Shown here piece by piece: positions 1 to 6,804 of a stretch of 8,189 nucleotides of DNA (position 1 is the first letter of the stretch; every line of letters begins with the position of its first letter). Position numbers and translations under genes: made by a program. The notes beneath the pieces were generated by a model. That model was not told the origin of the DNA. It searched no databases and worked only from the letters and a program-made list of their open reading frames with translations. Location: positions 1 to 8,189 of the forward strand of contig JAPPPA010000239.1 of assembly GCA_028817755.1 (NCBI GenBank). The letters run 5' to 3'. The DNA is from Gammaproteobacteria bacterium (GTDB taxonomy: Bacteria > Pseudomonadota > Gammaproteobacteria > JAPPPA01).

Positions 1-1103
1 TCTTTAAAGAACGCCTAGACGGCATTCTTGAAGACAAAGAAACCCGCCACAGCCTGCTCGGCATTTATCAATCACCACAGGGCGATTCCGAGCTACTGGA
101 ATACGTAGCGGCATTACTAAATAAACAATACGGCTGGAACATCAGCGCCAAAAACGTTGCCGTGTCCAACGGCAGCCAAGCGGCTTTCTTTGTATTGTTT
201 AACCTCTTTGCTGGTTTGCAAAGCGACGGCAGCCGTAAGCGCATTCAACTGCCACTAGCACCGGAATATTTAGGCTATAGCGATAGCGGCTTAAGCGAAC
301 CCTTCTTTACCGCTACCAAGCCCACCATTGAACTGCTCGACCAAAAACAATTTAAGTACCACGTTGATTTTGCCGAGCTAGAGGTGAATACCGACAGTGC
401 CGCGCTATGCGTGTCGCGCCCTACAAACCCGACCGGCAACGTGCTGACTGACGATGAGATCCAGCATTTAGACGCACTCGCTCGGGCACAAGATATTCCG
501 CTGATTATTGATGGCGCTTACGGCACACCGTTTCCAAACATCTTATTTGAACAAGCCACGCCACATTGGAATGACAACACCATCGTCGTGCTATCGCTGT
601 CCAAACTCGGCTTACCCGGCGCGCGCACCGGCTTTGTCATTGCGCGAGAAGAAATTATTGACGCCTATACGCGCGCCAACACCATCCTTAATTTGGCTTG
701 CGGCAACTTGGGCACCACACTCGGAAAATCACTGTTTGCCGACGGCGAAATACTGCGCGCTAGCCAGAACATCGTGAAACCGTATTACCAAGACAAGGTT
801 GAACACGCTCTCCGCTGCGCAGAACAATCGCTGGCTGACCTGCCCTATCGCATCCACAAACCAGAGGGCGCAATTTTCCTCTGGCTTTGGTTTGAAGGTT
901 TACCCATTAGCAGCCAAACCTTATATCAGCGCCTAAAAGAAAAAGGCCTGCTAGTGGTGCCGGGCGAACCATTTTTTGTTGGTTTAAATGAGCCTTGGCA
1001 GCATAAAAACGAATGCCTGCGCCTTAGTTATGCGCAACCTGCCGAAGTCGTGAAGCAAGGCTTCGAGCTAGTCGCGGCCGAAGTTAAAGCCGCGTTCGCC
1101 TAG
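1..1103 (+). CDS. avtA: Valine-pyruvate aminotransferase, 5' end cut by window edge
   Basis: PLP-dependent class I/II aminotransferase that interconverts valine plus pyruvate with 2-oxoisovalerate plus alanine in the cytoplasm, at the end of branched-chain amino acid and alanine synthesis. The frame is open from base 3, giving 366 visible residues against 417 in E. coli AvtA, so roughly 50 N-terminal residues lie outside the window. AvtA-like stretches seen are NGSQAAFF and LFNLFAG (around residues 55-72), PLAPEY, QFKYHVDF, the SRPTNPTGN substrate loop (138-146), the cofactor-contacting Asp and Tyr in IIDGAYG (170-174), SLSKLGLPGAR with the Schiff-base Lys at bases 603-605, and KPEGAIFLWLWF near the C-terminus. 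No frameshift is seen. A GTG at 162 is internal, because homology continues upstream of it. It converges on the next gene with 8 bases between stops. The family call is firm; substrate preference is inferred from similarity to AvtA. Confidence 0.95.
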   Translation, partial: FKERLDGILEDKETRHSLLGIYQSPQGDSELLEYVAALLNKQYGWNISAKNVAVSNGSQAAFFVLFNLFAGLQSDGSRKRIQLPLAPEYLGYSDSGLSEPFFTATKPTIELLDQKQFKYHVDFAELEVNTDSAALCVSRPTNPTGNVLTDDEIQHLDALARAQDIPLIIDGAYGTPFPNILFEQATPHWNDNTIVVLSLSKLGLPGARTGFVIAREEIIDAYTRANTILNLACGNLGTTLGKSLFADGEILRASQNIVKPYYQDKVEHALRCAEQSLADLPYRIHKPEGAIFLWLWFEGLPISSQTLYQRLKEKGLLVVPGEPFFVGLNEPWQHKNECLRLSYAQPAEVVKQGFELVAAEVKAAFA

Positions 1104-1111
1104 TTTCCTAT

Positions 1112-1669
1112 TTACTGGCTTTTCCACTTAATAGAACACCCCATACTCGGAGTTTGTTCTGCTGGGCCTTTGCCAGTTTCAGCCACCTGTAACATGGCCT
1201 CTACTAACTCACGACGTACATCTGCTGCTGCGGGTTCACGGCCAGATTCATCCAAGCGCCCACGATATTGCAAACCACCTTCGGCGTTATATCCAAAAAA
1301 GTCTGGCGTACAAATCGCATCAAATGATTTAGCTACAGCTTGGCTCTCATCAAACAAATATGGGAACGGATAGCCCTCCACCTCTGCAACCCGCTGCATG
1401 CTTTCAAAGCTGTCTTCTGGGTAATCGTTTGGATCGTTGGCGCTAATCGCGACCACCCCAACACCGTTCTCGATCAAGGTTTTGGCGTCTCTTACCAAAC
1501 GGGCCTGAATCGCCTTTACATAAGGGCAATGGTTGCAAATAAACATCACCAGCAAACCCAGCTCCCCCATGCAGCTTTGCTTGCTATGTAACTGACCATC
1601 AACACCCGGTAGTTCAAAATCAGGGCATGCCAAATCAAAGTCACAAACGGGTGTATGCATAAGAACCAT
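1112..1669 (-). CDS. Thioredoxin-fold, peroxiredoxin-like protein (CNHC)
   Basis: Predicted cytoplasmic thiol-redox protein of 185 residues from the AhpC/TSA-like thioredoxin family group with a CNHCPYV signature. The sequence shows an N-terminal PDFELPGVDG strand and loop typical of AhpC/TSA proteins (16-25), the Cys-Asn-His-Cys pair at Cys45/Cys48, a TPD segment at 121-123 in the place of the thioredoxin cis-proline, and the conserved C-terminal PSMGCSIKW with a third Cys at 178. There is no signal peptide or membrane segment. The ATG at 1669 is chosen because GGAG lies 6 bases upstream; an in-frame TTG at 1681 would overlap that ribosome binding site. The actual substrate (peroxide, disulfide or a partner protein) cannot be read from sequence, so no gene symbol is given. 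It appears monocistronic, divergent from the EAL-domain gene. Confidence 0.9.
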   Translation of the reverse strand: MVLMHTPVCDFDLACPDFELPGVDGQLHSKQSCMGELGLLVMFICNHCPYVKAIQARLVRDAKTLIENGVGVVAISANDPNDYPEDSFESMQRVAEVEGYPFPYLFDESQAVAKSFDAICTPDFFGYNAEGGLQYRGRLDESGREPAAADVRRELVEAMLQVAETGKGPAEQTPSMGCSIKWKSQ

Positions 1670-1675
1670 AGTTAT

Positions 1676-1679
1676 CTCC
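1676..1679 (-). promoter_or_regulatory. Ribosome binding site that fixes the start of the thioredoxin-fold gene
   Basis: GGAG read on the minus strand, 6 bases before the ATG at 1669. It decides against the upstream in-frame TTG at 1681, whose own codon overlaps this site. Confidence 0.75.
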
Positions 1680-1709
1680 AAAAAACTAATTTGAGCGTTG
1701 CTTATTCGG

Positions 1710-1715
1710 GTTATA
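1710..1715 (-). promoter_or_regulatory. Possible -10 box for the thioredoxin-fold gene
   Basis: The minus strand reads TATAAC here, five of six matches to the sigma-70 -10 consensus, about 40 bases before the ATG. The bases where a -35 box should be match the consensus at only about three positions, so this is a weak proposal for the leftward promoter in the divergent spacer. Confidence 0.3.
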
Positions 1716-1790
1716 AACGATTGTCTGCTTTTTTAACGAAATTAGAAGTTAAATTCAGCGATATCTAACTGATTTAAATAATAATTTTAC

Positions 1791-1819
1791 TTGACCAATT
1801 GGATAATTATGAGTGTAAT
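1791..1819 (+). promoter_or_regulatory. Sigma-70 type promoter for the EAL-domain gene
   Basis: TTGACC (1791-1796) and TGTAAT (1814-1819) are separated by 17 bases; each matches the consensus hexamer at five of six positions. The predicted start site is near 1826, giving a leader of about 35 bases. A palindrome, CCAATTGG (1795-1802), overlaps the -35 box and could be an operator, but it is short enough to be chance in this AT-rich spacer. Confidence 0.65.
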
Positions 1820-1837
1820 CTTATCCCACTAGATAAG
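1820..1837 (+). repeat. Perfect 6-base inverted repeat at the predicted transcription start
   Basis: CTTATC (1820-1825) and GATAAG (1832-1837) are exact reverse complements separated by CCACTA. The repeat starts directly after the -10 box and spans the predicted start site, so it fits a repressor operator better than an RNA hairpin, whose 5' arm would be mostly untranscribed. The regulator is unknown. Confidence 0.45.
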
Positions 1838-1860
1838 GCGGAAAGGACAAAGGGGACGCC

Positions 1861-3231
1861 ATGTCAGGTATGGATACTTATCGTAGCGCAGACGCTACCG
1901 ACACACCGGATCCAATTACGGGGTTATATTCAGTTGCTTGGTTACTAAGCCATTTAGGCAGTCTACAACTCCGATACCACAAAATTCCGGGAGCCATTTT
2001 AAGCTGCCAAGTGCAAAGCATTACAAGCATTCACACCAGCTTTGGGCATCAGCAAGAAGCTGAGATTACTGCGCAATACGCAGACTGGTTGCGCTGTTTG
2101 TGCCCAGAGGAAGTGATTTTAGCTGGCACGCGAGACAGCCAAGTCCTGATTTATATTCAGGATATCGATAAGCGCAGAATGGAAGAGCTGGCGTACCAGA
2201 TTTCAGACCAACCTCCCCTTATCGGCGTTAAAGAAAGCAATATTCCCGTCGTACTCGCTAGCAGCATCGGGGCTGCTTACATCGACGACCTCGACTCACC
2301 TGATCCAGCCGGATGCATCCGCGGTTCCCTTTCAGCGCTGAAAGGTTGCCAACTCTCACGTGCGGGCTATCAGGTTTATTGCAAAACCAAACACCAAGAG
2401 CTGGAGATGCGCGCGGTTATTGCACGTGACCTCGCCGCAGCATTACAAAGCAACCACATTTATTTTGCGCTACAACCGCAGTTCAACATCGAAACCCAGG
2501 CGCTAGAAGGCGCCGAAATGCTCATGCGTTGGCACCATCTAGAATATGGTCCACTTAGCGCACAAACGGTTGTAGATGTTGCCGAGTCAACACAGCAAAT
2601 TCTCTATCTAGGCCAACACGCACTACGGACAGCGCTAGAACATCTGCGCCGATGGAAAACGGTGAGCTGGATTCCTAATAACTTCCGGCTAGCCATTAAC
2701 GTTTCCGCGGCAGAATTAGAAACAGCCGGTTACATCGACAACCTGTCCTCTCTACTGATTGGCAACGACGATTTAACGCAGTTTCTTGAGTTAGAAATTA
2801 CAGAAAGCCTTAGCCTCGGTGACTTAGACAAGATCACCAGCAAAATCGAGCGCTTAAAAGCCTGGGGCATCCAAGTCGCGCTTGATGATTTCGGCACCTC
2901 GCATGCCAATCTGCACCATTTAGCGGCGCTAAAAGTCTCTACCGTCAAACTAGATCGTAGCTTTATTAATAGCGCCAGCTATAACCACCGCGCAGAAGCC
3001 GTCTGCAAATGGGTGCCGCAATTAGCGGATGAACTCGGGATTCGTGTAGTAGCCGAAGGGGTCGAAACGGATGACCAGCTGCAATTAGCTCGCCGCAGTG
3101 GCGCTGGTATTGTGCAGGGATACCATCTTGCGGAGCCGATGGGTTTAAGCGATTTTGAAAACTTATTAGTCCAGCAAGTGGAACAAGACAGCAAAATCCC
3201 CTGCCATCAATTGCCGCTACTCAGCGCCTAA
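1861..3231 (+). CDS. Degenerate GGDEF plus EAL domain protein, probable c-di-GMP phosphodiesterase
   Basis: Soluble 456-residue cyclic-di-GMP signalling protein with no membrane segment or signal peptide. Residues about 17-175 form a GGDEF-like domain: it opens with DPITGLYSVAWL, but the GGDEF site reads GTRDS (89-93), so cyclase activity is not expected. Residues about 182-440 form an EAL domain. The motif is EML (219-221), and all eight residues used by the phosphodiesterase RocR have counterparts at matching spacing: Glu219, Asn280, Glu312, Asp342, Asp343, Lys363, Glu399 and Gln419. Glu315 matches the loop-6 glutamate. The loop reads DDFGTSHANL, where DDFGTGYSSL is common. I infer hydrolysis of c-di-GMP to pGpG, possibly tuned by the inactive GGDEF domain. 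AGGGG (1851-1855) lies 5 bases before the ATG. It has its own promoter, and the next gene also has one, so a link to methionine metabolism is not implied. Confidence 0.93.
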   Translation: MSGMDTYRSADATDTPDPITGLYSVAWLLSHLGSLQLRYHKIPGAILSCQVQSITSIHTSFGHQQEAEITAQYADWLRCLCPEEVILAGTRDSQVLIYIQDIDKRRMEELAYQISDQPPLIGVKESNIPVVLASSIGAAYIDDLDSPDPAGCIRGSLSALKGCQLSRAGYQVYCKTKHQELEMRAVIARDLAAALQSNHIYFALQPQFNIETQALEGAEMLMRWHHLEYGPLSAQTVVDVAESTQQILYLGQHALRTALEHLRRWKTVSWIPNNFRLAINVSAAELETAGYIDNLSSLLIGNDDLTQFLELEITESLSLGDLDKITSKIERLKAWGIQVALDDFGTSHANLHHLAALKVSTVKLDRSFINSASYNHRAEAVCKWVPQLADELGIRVVAEGVETDDQLQLARRSGAGIVQGYHLAEPMGLSDFENLLVQQVEQDSKIPCHQLPLLSA

Positions 3232-3246
3232 TCCACAACAGAATTC

Positions 3247-3276
3247 TTGCAGCCACAGCGCAACCCATTTTATAAT
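3247..3276 (+). promoter_or_regulatory. Promoter of the metK-ahcY-metF operon
   Basis: TTGCAG (3247-3252) and a perfect TATAAT (3271-3276) are separated by 18 bases. The predicted start is near 3283, giving a leader of about 54 bases before metK. The two MetJ-type AGACGTCT boxes familiar from enterobacterial met genes are absent. Confidence 0.7.
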
Positions 3277-3323
3277 TGATAAATCATTAAATCCGAATTA
3301 ACGGATGTATCCATATTTATCAA
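3276..3323 (+). repeat. Perfect 9-base inverted repeat flanking the metK leader
   Basis: TTGATAAAT (3276-3284) and ATTTATCAA (3315-3323) are exact reverse complements separated by 30 bases. The left arm begins on the last base of the -10 box and spans the predicted start site, so only its end would be transcribed; paired DNA-binding sites are therefore more likely than an RNA stem. The left arm also contains TGAT-AA-ATCA (3277-3286), a small hyphenated palindrome. SAM/SAH-responsive ArsR-type repressors such as SahR control similar operons in other proteobacteria, but I cannot match these bases to a known operator. Confidence 0.45.
3291..3306 (+). promoter_or_regulatory. Small hairpin in the metK leader
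   Basis: ATCCG (3291-3295) pairs with CGGAT (3302-3306) around a six-base AT loop, inside the predicted 5' leader. GGAT here also forms a palindrome with ATCC at 3309-3312. The stem is short and could be chance; it matters mainly together with the hairpin over the ribosome binding site. Confidence 0.35.
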
Positions 3324-3336
3324 CGAGGGTTCTCGT
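3323..3336 (+). promoter_or_regulatory. metK: Hairpin enclosing the metK Shine-Dalgarno sequence
   Basis: ACGAG (3323-3327) pairs perfectly with CTCGT (3332-3336) around the loop GGTT, and the ATG follows immediately at 3337. The only good Shine-Dalgarno, GAGGG (3325-3329), sits 7 bases before the ATG and is split between the 5' arm and the loop. If the hairpin forms in the mRNA, ribosome access to metK would be reduced. It matches no SAM or SAH riboswitch consensus that I can recall. Confidence 0.5.
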
Positions 3337-4488
3337 ATGAGCAGCTATCTGTTCACCTCTGAGTCTGTCTCAGAAGGCCATCCAGACAAAATTGCCGACC
3401 AAATTTCAGATGCCGTTTTAGACGCCATCCTTACCGAAGACAAACACGCGCGTGTTGCCTGCGAAACGCTGGTAAAAACCGGCATGGTTGTAGTGGCTGG
3501 CGAAATCACCACCAGCGCATGGATTGACCTAGAAGACCTTGTACGCAAAACCATTCTCGATATCGGTTACAACGATTCAGACATGGGCTTTGATGGCGCC
3601 ACCTGTGCAGTACTTAACGCCATTGGTAAGCAGTCGCCCGATATTGCTCAGGGTGTAGACCGCGAGAAAGACGAAAACCAAGGCGCTGGCGACCAAGGCC
3701 TAATGTTTGGTTACGCCACCAACGAAACCGATACGTTGATGCCGGCTGCGTTGGAATACTCGCACCGCCTAGTCCGTCGCCAAGCTGAAGTACGCAAGAA
3801 CGGCGTGCTGCCTTGGCTGCGTCCTGACGCCAAATCGCAAGTCACCCTACGTTACGTAGACGGTAAGCCTGTCGCCATTGATGCCGTAGTGCTTTCAACG
3901 CAGCACGCTGCTGATATGAATCAGAAAGACGTGCGCGAAGCGGTCATGGACGAAATCATTAAACCGATTTTGCCGGCAGACCTACTGACCGACGACACCC
4001 TCTTCCACATCAACCCAACCGGCCAATTCATTATTGGCGGCCCAGTGGGTGACTGTGGTTTGACTGGCCGCAAGATCATTGTAGATACCTATGGCGGCGC
4101 CGCTCGCCATGGCGGCGGTGCGTTCTCTGGTAAAGACCCGTCTAAGGTAGACCGTTCGGCGGCTTACGCAGCGCGTTACGTTGCCAAGAACATTGTGGCC
4201 GCTGGCCTAGCGGATCGCTGTGAAATCCAAGTGAGCTATGCGATTGGTGTTGCTGAGCCAACTTCGATCACCGTAGAAACCTTCGGCACCGGCAAACTCA
4301 GTGACGAAAAGCTGACCGAACTCGTGCGCGAGCACTTCGACCTACGCCCTTACGGCATCGTCAAAATGCTCGACCTGATTCAACCTATCTATAAAGGCAC
4401 CGCCGCTTACGGTCACTTCGGCCGCGAAGACTTAAACGTGCCGTGGGAAAAAACTGACAAAGCTGAAGCACTGGCTGCAGCACTGTAA
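3337..4488 (+). CDS. metK: S-adenosylmethionine synthetase
   Basis: Methionine adenosyltransferase makes SAM from methionine and ATP, releasing phosphate and pyrophosphate; it acts in the cytoplasm, normally as a tetramer. The 383 residues are essentially the E. coli length (384). Seen in the sequence: SEGHPDK with the active-site His15 and the Asp17/Lys18 region, the GAGDQG signature (116-121), GGPVGDCGLTGRKIIVDTYGG-type core (from about 234), and the glycine-rich GGGAFSGKD phosphate-binding signature (259-267) followed by PSKVDRSAAY. No key residue is missing. The ATG is confirmed by the family N-terminus. It is the first gene of an operon with ahcY (20-base gap) and metF, so the producer of SAM is co-expressed with the enzyme that clears its by-product SAH. 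Confidence 0.98.
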   Translation: MSSYLFTSESVSEGHPDKIADQISDAVLDAILTEDKHARVACETLVKTGMVVVAGEITTSAWIDLEDLVRKTILDIGYNDSDMGFDGATCAVLNAIGKQSPDIAQGVDREKDENQGAGDQGLMFGYATNETDTLMPAALEYSHRLVRRQAEVRKNGVLPWLRPDAKSQVTLRYVDGKPVAIDAVVLSTQHAADMNQKDVREAVMDEIIKPILPADLLTDDTLFHINPTGQFIIGGPVGDCGLTGRKIIVDTYGGAARHGGGAFSGKDPSKVDRSAAYAARYVAKNIVAAGLADRCEIQVSYAIGVAEPTSITVETFGTGKLSDEKLTELVREHFDLRPYGIVKMLDLIQPIYKGTAAYGHFGREDLNVPWEKTDKAEALAAAL

Positions 4489-4508
4489 TTAGCAAGGAAA
4501 TACAACAC

Positions 4509-5900
4509 ATGACTGACTACATCATTAAAGACATTAACCTTGCTGACTTTGGCCGCAAGGAAATTGCCATCGCTGAAACTGAAATGCCGGGCCTAATGCA
4601 GACCCGTGCTGAGTACGCCGATTCGCAACCGCTTAAAGGCGCGCGTATTGCTGGTTCATTGCATATGACCATTCAAACCGCGGTACTGATCGAAACCCTT
4701 AAAGCATTGGGTGCCGACGTACGCTGGGCATCTTGCAACATCTTCTCTACGCAAGATCACGCTGCAGCCGCTATTGCTGACGGCGGCACGCCGGTATTCG
4801 CCTACAAAGGTGAAACCCTAGAAGAGTACTGGGAATACACCCACAAAATCTTTGAATGGGCCGATGGCGGTTCTCCAAACATGATTTTGGATGATGGTGG
4901 CGACGCTACCTTACTGCTAATTCTTGGCTCTAAAGCCGAGCAAGACCCAAGCATCCTAGACAACCCAGGCAGCGAAGAAGAAACCTTCCTATTTGCGGCG
5001 ATTAAAAAACGTCTAGCGGAAGACGCCACTTGGTACAGCCGTACCAAAGCCTGCATCCAAGGTGTAACCGAAGAAACCACCACCGGCGTACACCGCCTAT
5101 ACGAAATGGCAAAAGCAGGCGACCTGCCCTTCCCTGCTATTAACGTAAACGATTCGGTAACCAAGTCTAAATTCGACAACCTATACGGCTGCCGTGAGTC
5201 TCTAGTTGACGGCATTAAGCGTGCGACTGACGTAATGATCGCCGGCAAAATCGCCGTGGTTGCGGGTTACGGCGACGTAGGCAAAGGCTGTGCACAATCG
5301 TTGCGCGGCCTTGGGGCGATTGTTTGGGTAACCGAAATTGACCCAATCTGCGCCCTGCAAGCCACCATGGAAGGTTATCGCGTAGTCACTATGGAAACCG
5401 CCGCGCCACAGGCTGATATTTTTGTTACCACCACCGGTAACTTCAACATCATTACTCGCGCCCATATGGATGTTATGAAAGACCAAGCCATTGTGTGCAA
5501 CATTGGCCACTTTGATAACGAAATTGATATTGCTGGCACCAAAGACTGTGAATGGGAAGAAATTAAAGATCAGGTACACCACGTGATCTTCCCAGATGGC
5601 AAACGCATCATCATGTTGGCCGAAGGCCGCTTGGTTAACTTGGGCTGCGCCACTGGCCACCCAAGCTTTGTAATGAGCAACAGCTTTACCAACCAAACTT
5701 TGGCACAAATTGAGCTATTCACGCGCGGCGACCAATACGATAACAACGTATTTGTATTACCTAAGCACTTGGATGAAAAAGTAGCTCGTTTACACCTAGA
5801 AAAAGTAGGCGCCGAGCTGACTGAACTAACACCTGAGCAAGCTGACTATATCGGCGTGAAGGTGGAAGGCCCATACAAGCCAGAACACTACCGTTACTAA
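4509..5900 (+). CDS. ahcY: S-adenosyl-L-homocysteine hydrolase (adenosylhomocysteinase)
   Basis: NAD-dependent enzyme that reversibly splits SAH into homocysteine and adenosine, relieving product inhibition of methyltransferases. The 463 residues fit the long bacterial form, with an extra segment at about 143-178 relative to the human enzyme. Seen: SLHMTIQTAVL with His52, ILDDGGD (127-132), EETTTGVHRLY (188-198), NVNDSVTKSKFDN with Lys219, Asp223 and Asn224 corresponding to human Lys186, Asp190 and Asn191, the NAD-binding GYGDVGKG (253-260), GHPSFVMSNSF (383-393), and the C-terminal PYKPEHYRY that completes the cofactor site of the neighbouring subunit. AAGGAA (4494-4499) lies 9 bases before the ATG. 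Its product homocysteine is the methyl acceptor for methionine synthase, which uses the product of the next gene. Confidence 0.98.
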   Translation: MTDYIIKDINLADFGRKEIAIAETEMPGLMQTRAEYADSQPLKGARIAGSLHMTIQTAVLIETLKALGADVRWASCNIFSTQDHAAAAIADGGTPVFAYKGETLEEYWEYTHKIFEWADGGSPNMILDDGGDATLLLILGSKAEQDPSILDNPGSEEETFLFAAIKKRLAEDATWYSRTKACIQGVTEETTTGVHRLYEMAKAGDLPFPAINVNDSVTKSKFDNLYGCRESLVDGIKRATDVMIAGKIAVVAGYGDVGKGCAQSLRGLGAIVWVTEIDPICALQATMEGYRVVTMETAAPQADIFVTTTGNFNIITRAHMDVMKDQAIVCNIGHFDNEIDIAGTKDCEWEEIKDQVHHVIFPDGKRIIMLAEGRLVNLGCATGHPSFVMSNSFTNQTLAQIELFTRGDQYDNNVFVLPKHLDEKVARLHLEKVGAELTELTPEQADYIGVKVEGPYKPEHYRY

Positions 5901-5902
5901 AT

Positions 5903-6736
5903 ATGAGCACACCAATCTCATTTGAGTTTTTCCCGCCGCGTACCGATAAAGGGCGGGAAAACCTTCAAGCCACTTGGCGCGAACTCGCCGAGCTAAAGCC
6001 TGAATTTTTCTCAGTCACCTTTGGCGCCGGCGGTACTACGCAAGAAGGCACCTTCGATACCGTGAAAGCCATTACCGCTGACTGCGGTATTGAAGCGGCG
6101 CCACATCTCAGCTGCGTGGGCTCGACCAAAGAAGGTATTGCCGAACTTTTGCAGCAATACAAAGACGCCGGCATTAAGCGCATTGTCGCCCTACGCGGTG
6201 ACTTGCCGAGCGGCATGATGTCGACTGGCGAATTCGCTTATGCCAACGAGCTAGTCAGCTTTATTCGTGAACAGCATGGCGACCACTTTCACTTAGAAGT
6301 GGCTGCCTACCCTGAGTTTCACCCTCAGGCGAAATCGCCAGACGAAGACCTAGCCAACTTTGTGCGCAAGGTGGAAGCCGGTGCAAACAGCGCTATTACC
6401 CAATATTTCTTCAATGCCGATGCCTATTTCGACTTTGTAGAACGCTGTGAAGCAGTCGGCGTTGACGAGCCTATCGTGCCCGGCATCATGCCGATCACCA
6501 ACTATGCGCAGTTGGCACGCTTCTCAGACACCTGCGGCGCCGAAATTCCGCGCTGGGTTCGCAAGCGCTTAAAAGCTTATGAGAATGACGAAGCCTCATT
6601 GCTCGCCTTTGGTCACGATGTAATCGTAGAGCTTTGCTCAGAGTTGTTAGACGGTGATGCCCCTGGCTTGCACTTCTACAGCCTGAATAAAGCAGCCCCG
6701 ACTGCCAATATTGTGCGGGACTTAGGCCTAGCCTAG
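5903..6736 (+). CDS. metF: 5,10-methylenetetrahydrofolate reductase
   Basis: FAD enzyme reducing 5,10-methylene-THF to 5-methyl-THF, the methyl donor for homocysteine-to-methionine conversion. The 277 residues compare with 296 in E. coli; the difference is mainly a shorter N-terminus, since the protein begins directly at ISFEFFPPRT. Catalytic Glu8 (E. coli Glu28), Asp100 in ALRGDLP (E. coli Asp120) and Gln167 in AITQYFF (E. coli Gln183) are present, along with SVTFGAGG (37-44), AAPHLSC (65-71), VAAYPEFHP (133-141), PGIMPITN (193-200) and LHFYSLN (256-262). Leu223 aligns with the E. coli substrate-contact Phe223. The ATG starts 2 bases after the ahcY stop and has no clear Shine-Dalgarno, so translation probably depends on ribosomes finishing ahcY. 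No later Met is possible without losing the catalytic Glu. It is the last gene of the operon, followed by a terminator. Confidence 0.97.
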   Translation: MSTPISFEFFPPRTDKGRENLQATWRELAELKPEFFSVTFGAGGTTQEGTFDTVKAITADCGIEAAPHLSCVGSTKEGIAELLQQYKDAGIKRIVALRGDLPSGMMSTGEFAYANELVSFIREQHGDHFHLEVAAYPEFHPQAKSPDEDLANFVRKVEAGANSAITQYFFNADAYFDFVERCEAVGVDEPIVPGIMPITNYAQLARFSDTCGAEIPRWVRKRLKAYENDEASLLAFGHDVIVELCSELLDGDAPGLHFYSLNKAAPTANIVRDLGLA

Positions 6737-6755
6737 CCCCCACTATTCGCGCATA

Positions 6756-6783
6756 AAAAAGGGACGCATGAGCGTCCCTTTTT
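6756..6783. terminator. Bidirectional Rho-independent terminator between convergent genes
   Basis: GGGACGC (6761-6767) and GCGTCCC (6772-6778) form a perfect 7-base stem with loop ATGA. The A-tract before it and T-tract after it extend the pairing to 12 bases and provide a U-run on either strand. It ends metK-ahcY-metF rightward and, read on the minus strand, ends the repeat-protein gene 22 bases beyond its stop. Confidence 0.93.
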
Positions 6784-6804
6784 GTTTTGGTTTTAGCCTT
6801 TCTA

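Noticed and set aside
1073..1094. Hairpin CGCGGC/GCCGCG at the end of avtA as a terminator
   Set aside because: It lies inside the coding region, has a 10-base loop and is not followed by a proper T-run.
162..1103. avtA starting at the GTG at 162
   Set aside because: The frame is open from base 3 and the upstream residues (GIYQSPQGDSELL and following) match AvtA, so this GTG is internal.
1670..1681. TTG start at 1681 for the thioredoxin-fold gene
   Set aside because: It overlaps the GGAG ribosome binding site that sits 6 bases before the ATG at 1669.
3232..3336. MetJ operator before metK
   Set aside because: No AGACGTCT-like tandem boxes are present.
4489..4508. SAH riboswitch before ahcY
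   Set aside because: The metK-ahcY gap is only 20 bases and is mostly the ribosome binding site, too short for the element.
5202..5708. 168-residue reading frame on the minus strand inside ahcY, and a similar 148-residue one at 4802-5248
   Set aside because: Both lie antisense to a clearly conserved enzyme gene, resemble no protein family, and are explained by codon bias of ahcY.
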